From JAEUJM01 sp044221555 (GTDB taxonomy: Bacteria; Actinomycetota; Acidimicrobiia; Acidimicrobiales; DATDAH01): 64,000 nucleotides of DNA. The position numbers and the translations under genes were made by a program. Shown one piece after another: positions 59,018 to 64,000 of the stretch. The stretch spans positions 1 to 64,000 of the forward strand of contig JBGAOY010000023.1 of NCBI GenBank assembly GCA_044221555.1. Reading direction: 5' to 3'. The notes beneath the pieces were generated by a model that made no database searches, was not told the origin of the DNA, and was given only the letters and a program-made list of their open reading frames with translations. Positions within the stretch are counted from its first letter, which is position 1, and every line of letters starts with the position of its first letter.

Positions 59018-60365
59018 CGGGGCCGTCGACCTGCAGGCGGAAGCGGCCTCGCCCGGTCTTCTCGATGCGGATGGGAGCGTCGCGCTCGTCGAGGCGGCGC
59101 TTCAGGAGGATGAGGCGGCTCTCCAGGTTGTCCCGGAATTCGGGCAGCTCGAGCGACGGGTCGAGGCGCACCTCCTTGTTGGTGAACTCCTCCCTGCCCT
59201 CGCGCTGATGGTGGCCCAGCAGGGCCCACAGGATGCGGCCGGCCACGCCCTTGATCAGGTACTCGTCGTCGAGGAAGGTGCTGCCGTCCACCGGGAAGAA
59301 CCGCACCCGTGTGCCCGCCGGGCGGCGCGCGGGCGGCGTGGCGCGGGGGAGGGTCACGGCGTCGGCGGCGTCGGGGCCCTGGGCGCGGGCGACCTCGACC
59401 GCGTTGGCCACGAGCGACGCCACGGCGGTGAGCAGGGCCTCGTCCTCGGGGGTGAAGGCCACGGGCGCGTCGCTCTCGGCCATCAGCACGATGACCAGCT
59501 GGCCCAGGGCCAGGCCTGGCACCGCGAGGCGGCTGGTGGCCCCGGGCAGGCCGGGCAGCGGCACCTCGTGGCCGGGGCCCACCTCGCCGGTGCCCTCGTA
59601 CTCGTGGCGGACGATCCGCGAGTAGCGCCGCATGTGGCGCAGGTTGCCCACCCGCATGGCCTGGCCGCGTGCCGCAGCCATGCCGATCATGCCCTCGCCC
59701 ACCGGCACCTCCGAGCCGACACCCTCGGCCGGGTAGCCGTGGCTGGCGATGGTGAACAGCGATCGCCCCGTCTCGTCGAGCAGCAGGAGCAGGTTGTGCT
59801 CGAAGCCGAGCAGCTCGGCGAGGCCGTCCACCGCCACCGACACCAGCGTGTCGAGGTCGCCGCAACGAGACAGCCGAGCGGTGAGCTCGGCGAGGCCGGT
59901 GGCGCCCTGCCCGCCGACGACCGTGGCGGTGGCCGGGCGGGGGAGGATCGAGGGCACCAGCGCCACGTCGAGCACGCGGTAGATGTCGGCCGAGCGCAGC
60001 TTGAAGACGTCCTGCATGTTGGTCTCGGCCGCCACCGCGTCGACGTCCTCGCTCAGCAGCCGGAACACGTCACCCCGGCGCTCGGTGCGCTCGTAGACGA
60101 GCTCGAGGCGGTACTCGTCGTAGGTGGTCGGGTCGATCAGGAGCATCGACGCCCGCGGGTTCTCGGCCAGGTTGCGGGCGGTCTTGGAGAAGAACTGGTT
60201 CGACAGGGCCAGGTGGTCGTCGTCGACCTTGCGCACCCGGGACAGGTAGGTGACGTTCGGGGTCCCGTCGGCGGCGGCGGTGGCCACCACCGCGGGGATG
60301 GCGCCCTCGAAGCACAGGTGGAGGGCCGAGAGCGGGATGGCGGCGTCCTCGTTCCTCGGGCTCAT
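58983..60365 (-). CDS. PNPOx-like flavin domain fused to GAF and winged-helix-like C-terminus
   Basis: The protein has 460 residues. Residues 1-150 resemble pyridoxamine-phosphate-oxidase/F420-type split barrels (GAIPAVVATAAADGTPNVTYLSRVRKVDDDHLALSNQFFSKTARNLAENPRASMLLIDP). Residues 165-330 form a GAF domain (LDTLVSVAVDGLAELLGFEHNLLLLLDETGRSLFTIASHGYPAEG, VGEGMIGMAA). The C-terminal 100 residues are a wing-like region (ILWALLGHHQREGREEFTNKEVRLDPSLELPEF). A sensor that reads a flavin or heme-like ligand is plausible. It begins with MSPRNED, the start of the micro-ORF family, and its ATG overlaps the preceding micro-ORF stop. The role is unknown. Confidence 0.75.
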   Translation of the reverse strand: MSPRNEDAAIPLSALHLCFEGAIPAVVATAAADGTPNVTYLSRVRKVDDDHLALSNQFFSKTARNLAENPRASMLLIDPTTYDEYRLELVYERTERRGDVFRLLSEDVDAVAAETNMQDVFKLRSADIYRVLDVALVPSILPRPATATVVGGQGATGLAELTARLSRCGDLDTLVSVAVDGLAELLGFEHNLLLLLDETGRSLFTIASHGYPAEGVGSEVPVGEGMIGMAAARGQAMRVGNLRHMRRYSRIVRHEYEGTGEVGPGHEVPLPGLPGATSRLAVPGLALGQLVIVLMAESDAPVAFTPEDEALLTAVASLVANAVEVARAQGPDAADAVTLPRATPPARRPAGTRVRFFPVDGSTFLDDEYLIKGVAGRILWALLGHHQREGREEFTNKEVRLDPSLELPEFRDNLESRLILLKRRLDERDAPIRIEKTGRGRFRLQVDGPVTLEAVETQQQ

Positions 60366-60430
60366 GCTTCCCGCTCCTGGCTCCTGCGTCGCCGGGCCGC
60401 TCGGGCCCCGCCCTCGTTCCTCGGGCTCAT
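60362..60430 (-). CDS. Micro-ORF 3 of the MSPRNEGG family, 22 residues
   Basis: It begins MSPRNEGGARAAR and ends RRRRSQEREA. Its ATG overlaps the stop of the upstream flavin enzyme and its TGA overlaps the start of the PNPOx-GAF gene, both as ATGA. Length (69 bases) and period (65 bases) equal those of the copies at 36627 and 36692, 24 kb away on the other strand. Confidence 0.4.
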   Translation of the reverse strand: MSPRNEGGARAARRRRSQEREA

Positions 60431-60918
60431 GGTTCCCGCTCCACCGGCGCACCGGCGCCGGGGCCGGGGGTCTGGTCGAACGACTCGTCCACCTCGACGG
60501 TGCAGGCGACGTACGCGGCCGGTCGCAGTCGTTCCAGCAGCCGGCGGGAGGTGCCGTCGGTCTGTTCGATGTCGGTGAAGAACTCGGCGAGGTAGCGCTC
60601 GGCACGGGCCTCGTCGTCGGGGCCGGCCGGCTCCCACGCGGTGACGCGGCCCTTGATCTGGAACGAGCGCAGCGTCACCACGTCGGCGCCGGTGATGGCG
60701 ATCCGGCCACCGTGGGCATCGGCGCGACGGAGGTTGGCGTGGGTGACCGGGTCGTCCGCGCTCAGCAGCAGTCGGATCGGGCCTCGTGTGCCGGGCCCCA
60801 GGGTGAGCCCCCACGCCCGGGCGGCGTGGGGAGCGCCGTCGGGGCCGACGGTGCCGATGATCAGGGCGCACCCGCGCTCGGCGAACTGCCGGTCGATGCG
60901 ATCGTCGAATTCAGCCAC
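60427..60918 (-). CDS. Pyridoxamine 5'-phosphate oxidase-family protein
   Basis: The protein has 163 residues. A split-barrel flavin fold is suggested by GCALIIGTVGPDGAPHAARAWGLTLG, LLLSADDPVTHANLRRADAHGGRIAITG and TLRSFQIKGRVTAWEPAG. Many actinobacterial members use coenzyme F420 or FMN, but the residues that would separate these are not clear. GTG 60918 is chosen for a better N-terminus than the TTG three codons earlier. The stop overlaps micro-ORF 3, linking it to the PNPOx-GAF gene. It is divergent from the hemerythrin-like gene. Confidence 0.75.
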   Translation of the reverse strand: MAEFDDRIDRQFAERGCALIIGTVGPDGAPHAARAWGLTLGPGTRGPIRLLLSADDPVTHANLRRADAHGGRIAITGADVVTLRSFQIKGRVTAWEPAGPDDEARAERYLAEFFTDIEQTDGTSRRLLERLRPAAYVACTVEVDESFDQTPGPGAGAPVEREP

Positions 60919-61024
60919 GGGTAGCAATTACTTAGCATCCGCTCACGAACCTTTGAGCCGCGGCCGTTCCCGGAAGCCCTCACGATGGCCCTCGTCCCCA
61001 TCACGACGACCACGGAGGAAGACC

Positions 61025-61738
61025 ATGGCCCTGATCACCGACATCACCACCCACCGCACCGAGGCCCCCGCGCTGGCGGTGCTCGACCTGTACAAGGACA
61101 TCCACAAGGGCATCCGCGCCGACCTGTTCTCGGTGACCGGCCGGGCCGGTGAGGTCGACCCGCTCGACCGTCCGGGTCGGGTCGACCTCGCCCAGCGGGT
61201 GCGGGCCAGCGTCGACCTGCTGGTCAGCCACGCCCACCACGAGGACTCGGTGATCCAGCCGGTGCTCGAGGTCGAGCGCCCCGACCTGGCCGAGGTGATC
61301 GCCGCCGACCACCACCGCCTCGAGCCCCGGATGGACGACCTCATCGTGCTGGCCGGCGCGGTGGCCGAGGCCGGCGATGCCGACGCCCGCCGCTGGGGCC
61401 ACCACCTCTACCTCGAGCTGGCCGACTTCACCGGCACCTACCTGGCCCACCAGCACACCGAGGAGCGGGTGGTGATGCCCGCGCTCGAGGCGGCCATCGG
61501 GGTCGAGGCCGTGGTGGGCCTGCACGAGGCCATCGTGGGCAGCATCCCGCCCGACGAGATGGCCTCGTCGCTGGCGGTCATGATCCCGGCGATGAACGTC
61601 GACGACCGGGCCGAGCTGCTCGGCGGCATGCGCCAGGGGGCGCCCGCCGAGGTGTTCGCCGGTGTGTGGGCCCTGGTCGGCACCGTCCTCGACCCTGCCG
61701 ACACCGCGCGCCTGGCGTCGCGCCTCGGCCTCGACTGA
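61025..61738 (+). CDS. Hemerythrin-like HHE-domain protein
   Basis: The protein has 237 residues. Di-iron ligands of the HHE fold are visible: IHKGIRADLF (first His), SHAHHEDSVIQPVLE, DHHRLEPRM and HQHTEERVVMPALE. Such proteins bind O2 or NO, or protect iron-sulfur enzymes. A C-terminal helical extension of about 85 residues (MIPAMNVDDRAELLGGMRQGAPAEVFAGVW) completes it, as in many actinobacterial members. ATG 61025 has GGAGG eight bases upstream. A strong bidirectional terminator follows. Confidence 0.88.
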   Translation: MALITDITTHRTEAPALAVLDLYKDIHKGIRADLFSVTGRAGEVDPLDRPGRVDLAQRVRASVDLLVSHAHHEDSVIQPVLEVERPDLAEVIAADHHRLEPRMDDLIVLAGAVAEAGDADARRWGHHLYLELADFTGTYLAHQHTEERVVMPALEAAIGVEAVVGLHEAIVGSIPPDEMASSLAVMIPAMNVDDRAELLGGMRQGAPAEVFAGVWALVGTVLDPADTARLASRLGLD

Positions 61739-61756
61739 CCTGTCCCGGGCGCGCCG

Positions 61757-61796
61757 CCGGCCCCTCCCCGTGTCCTCGGGCACGGGGAGGGGCCGG
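61757..61796. terminator. Bidirectional terminator between hemerythrin and permease genes
   Basis: CCGGCCCCTCCCCGTG (61757-61772) pairs perfectly with 61781-61796 across an eight-base loop, between two convergent genes. This is the strongest hairpin in the window by GC content and arm perfection. Confidence 0.85.
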
Positions 61797-61810
61797 TCGT
61801 GCGTTCGGGG

Positions 61811-64000
61811 TCAGTCGGTGCGCAGGGCCGTGAGCACCTCCACCCGGGCGGCCCGGCGGGCCGGGAGCACCGCGGTGACCACGCCGGCCACGGCGGCCAG
61901 GGCGACGATGACGGTGAGCTGACCGACCGGGACGGCCAGGCGGTTGAACCCCTCACCCGACAGGGCCCGCACCAGCGCCCAGCCGAAGCCCAGCCCGACG
62001 GCGAGGCCGATGCCGGTGCCGAAGAGGGCGATCAGCACCGCCTCCCACCGCACGATGGACCGGACCTGGTGGCGGGCCATGCCCACGGCTCGTAGCAGCC
62101 CGAGCTCCCGGGTGCGCTCGTGCACCGAGAGCCCCAGGGTGTTGGCGATGCCGAACAGGGCGATCAGCACCGCCAGGGCCAGCAGGGCGTAGATCAGGTT
62201 GAGCATCTGATCGATCACCGCCGCGCGGCTCTGGGTGAACTCCTCGGTGGTGAGCAGGCTGGCCGTGGGATACGAGTCGAGCACCGACGAGATGGCGGCC
62301 CGGGCCTCGTCCATCGACACGCCGTCGGCGTTGGTGATGAACAGGAAGTCGTCCACCGCCTCCACGCCGTTGGCCTCGAAGGCGGCCAGGCTCATCGTGT
62401 ACGCCCCCATGGGCTCGAGGGTGTCGTAGACGGCGGCCACGTGGAACGTGTGAGCGCCGGTCTGGGGGAACTCGACGGTGACCGGGTCGCCCACCGAGAG
62501 CCCCGCGGCCTCGGCCTCACGGCCGTGCACGGCGATCTCGTCGGGGCCCAGGCCGGCCACGGTGCCGTCGGTGATGGCCAGGTCGACGACACCGTCGATC
62601 TGGGCCGGGTCCATGGCCGACACCGTCGCTCCCGAACCGTCGACGCGGGCTGCGGTGTACCGCATCGGTGAGAACGCCCCGACCTCGGGGAGCGCCTTCA
62701 CCGCCTCGCCGGCCTCGGGGCTGATGCCGCCCTGGCCGAAGGTGGTGTGGACGATCCAGTCGCAGCGGGCGGCGGCATCGACGCTGTCGGAGATCGACGC
62801 CCGGGCCGACGACGCGAACACCGTGATGAACACCACCAGGCCCACGCCGATCATGAGGGCGGACGCCGTGGCCGCGGTGCGCTTCGGGTTGCGGGTGGCG
62901 TTCTCCCGGGCCAGCGTGCCGGTCATGCCCCGCAGGCGGGGCAGCGGTGCGCCGAGGATCCGGCTGACCGGGCGAGCGATCACCGGGCCCAGCACGCCGA
63001 GGCCGACGAAGACCACCGCGGCGCCGAGGCCCACGAGACCCGCGTCGGCACCGCCCAGGCCACTGGCGATCAGGGCCACGCCGGCGACGGTGACGACGGT
63101 GCCGACGACCGCCCGCCGGATCGAGCGACCCGACCGGTCGAGGGCGACGTCGCGCATGGCCGCGATGGGGGCGACCCGGGCGGCCCTACGGGCGGGCACG
63201 ATGGCGGCGACGAGGGTCACCACGGTGCCGACGGCCATGCAGACCATGACGATGCCCGGGGTGACGACCAGGCCGCCGTCGGGCAGGTCGAGGTCGAAGG
63301 CGGCCAGCAGGGCCCGTAGGCCCACGGCGGCACCGACACCGACGACGACACCGGCCGCCGAGGCCACGACACCGGTCACCAGCGCCTCGAGCCGGGTGGC
63401 ACGGGCGACCTGGCGACGGCTGGCACCGATGGCCCGCAGCATGGCCGTCTCCTTGGTGCGCTGGGCGACCGTGATGGAGAAGGTGTTCGAGATCACGAAC
63501 GACCCGACCAGCAGGGCGACGATGGCGAACGCCATGAGGAAGGTGCTCATGAAGCCCACCCCCGCATCGCTCTCGGCCTCGGCCGCGGCGACGGCCTCCT
63601 CGTGGGTGAGGGCCTCCACGCCGCTCGTGCCCTGCAGGGCCTGCTCGATGTTGCGGGTGACCTCGCCGGAGGACACGCCGGGACCGGCGCGCACGGCGAT
63701 GGCGTCGTAGCGGCCGGGCTCGCCGATGACCTCGGCGGCGGTGGTCGGCGTGAACCCGATGACGGGGGACCCGGCGGCGTTGTCGGCGCCCCCATAGGTG
63801 ACCACGCCCGCGAGGGTGTAGGTGTCGGGGCCCGCCGGCGTGACGACCCGGACGGGGTCACCCACGGCGAAGTGCCCGGCGGCGGCGGTGGCGCGGTCGA
63901 CGACGATGTCGTTCGCGGCCGCCGGAGCCCGGCCCTCCACCAGCTCGAGGGGGTTGAGCTCGGCGTCGTCGCTCCAGGCCATGGCCTTGGGGATGGCGCG
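61811..64000 (-). CDS. ABC transporter permease with two FtsX domains (partial)
   Basis: About 730 residues are visible, and the frame continues past the window edge, so the N-terminus is missing. Two FtsX-type cores lie at DAGVGFMSTFLMAFAIVALLVGSFVISNTFSITVAQRTKETAMLRAIGASRRQVARATRLEALV and, near the C-terminus, LNLIYALLALAVLIALFGIANTLGLSVHERTRELGLLRAVGMARHQVRSIVRWEAVLIALFG. At least eight transmembrane helices are expected. This is the MacB/LolC-like type that extrudes lipids, peptides or lipoproteins with a separate ATPase, which should lie just outside the window. Confidence 0.9.
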   Translation of the reverse strand, partial: RAIPKAMAWSDDAELNPLELVEGRAPAAANDIVVDRATAAAGHFAVGDPVRVVTPAGPDTYTLAGVVTYGGADNAAGSPVIGFTPTTAAEVIGEPGRYDAIAVRAGPGVSSGEVTRNIEQALQGTSGVEALTHEEAVAAAEAESDAGVGFMSTFLMAFAIVALLVGSFVISNTFSITVAQRTKETAMLRAIGASRRQVARATRLEALVTGVVASAAGVVVGVGAAVGLRALLAAFDLDLPDGGLVVTPGIVMVCMAVGTVVTLVAAIVPARRAARVAPIAAMRDVALDRSGRSIRRAVVGTVVTVAGVALIASGLGGADAGLVGLGAAVVFVGLGVLGPVIARPVSRILGAPLPRLRGMTGTLARENATRNPKRTAATASALMIGVGLVVFITVFASSARASISDSVDAAARCDWIVHTTFGQGGISPEAGEAVKALPEVGAFSPMRYTAARVDGSGATVSAMDPAQIDGVVDLAITDGTVAGLGPDEIAVHGREAEAAGLSVGDPVTVEFPQTGAHTFHVAAVYDTLEPMGAYTMSLAAFEANGVEAVDDFLFITNADGVSMDEARAAISSVLDSYPTASLLTTEEFTQSRAAVIDQMLNLIYALLALAVLIALFGIANTLGLSVHERTRELGLLRAVGMARHQVRSIVRWEAVLIALFGTGIGLAVGLGFGWALVRALSGEGFNRLAVPVGQLTVIVALAAVAGVVTAVLPARRAARVEVLTALRTD

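Overview
The window comes from a high-GC actinobacterium. Four things suggest the class Acidimicrobiia: dciA, gyrB and gyrA occur in that order, DUF3566 and tRNA-Ile(GAT) follow gyrA, mycothiol-type and DUF6457 proteins are present, and many genes appear to have leaderless promoters. This placement is inferred from gene content, since no 16S gene is present. Coding density is high on both strands. No gap longer than 300 bases lacks an annotated feature, and no IS element, prophage or CRISPR array was seen.

Layout. 0-5 kb: lipid enzymes (MaoC, PlsC, patatin with a cyclic-nucleotide domain) and a secreted NHL-repeat protein. 5-16 kb: replication cluster dciA, gyrB, gyrA, interrupted by a secreted RCC1 protein. 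gyrB carries a 552-residue intein with a homing-endonuclease domain. An M15 peptidase, a DUF3566 membrane protein and tRNA-Ile follow. 16-22 kb: a catabolic operon (two amidohydrolases, P450, aldehyde dehydrogenase) behind a KstR-like palindrome. 22-29 kb: an oxidoreductase, a FliA/WhiG-type sigma factor with an AT-rich leader, an AAA/DUF4143 ATPase and a P-type ATPase. 29-40 kb: two more large secreted propeller proteins sharing a C-terminal repeat domain with the NHL protein, an inositol-phosphatase-like enzyme, a Tat-exported phosphoesterase and a second P450. 40-47 kb: HxlR, TetR, MarR regulators with visible operators, a molybdopterin oxidoreductase, YceI and an aldehyde dehydrogenase. 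47-59 kb: an aerobic CO-dehydrogenase-type molybdenum hydroxylase locus. It holds coxM-S-L in the form I order, coxD, coxE, coxG and two XdhC maturation systems (one split, one fused to YHS), with a divergent LysR. 59-64 kb: a PNPOx-GAF protein, a PNPOx enzyme, a hemerythrin-like protein and an ABC permease running off the edge.

Most unusual signal. Several gene starts are preceded by repeated micro-ORFs joined to each other and to their neighbours by ATGA or TGATG stop-start overlaps. (1) Three 69-nt, 22-codon units beginning MSPR(N/D)EGGARAAR occur at two distant loci (36.6 kb and 60.4 kb). (2) A 17-bp tandem chain of six-residue ORFs lies at 21.96 kb. (3) A second dispersed repeat supplies bridging ORFs in front of coxG (49.4 kb) and the split xdhC (50.6 kb) and lies upstream of a TetR gene (43.3 kb). 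(4) An (ATGA)5 microsatellite sits at the start of an RCC1 gene (40.0 kb). They could be portable translational-coupling modules or start-site-associated repeats.

Regulation. Many genes show a TAnnnT -10 hexamer 6-9 bases before the start codon, which suggests leaderless mRNAs. Dispersed intergenic palindromes mark gene ends, mostly convergent ones.
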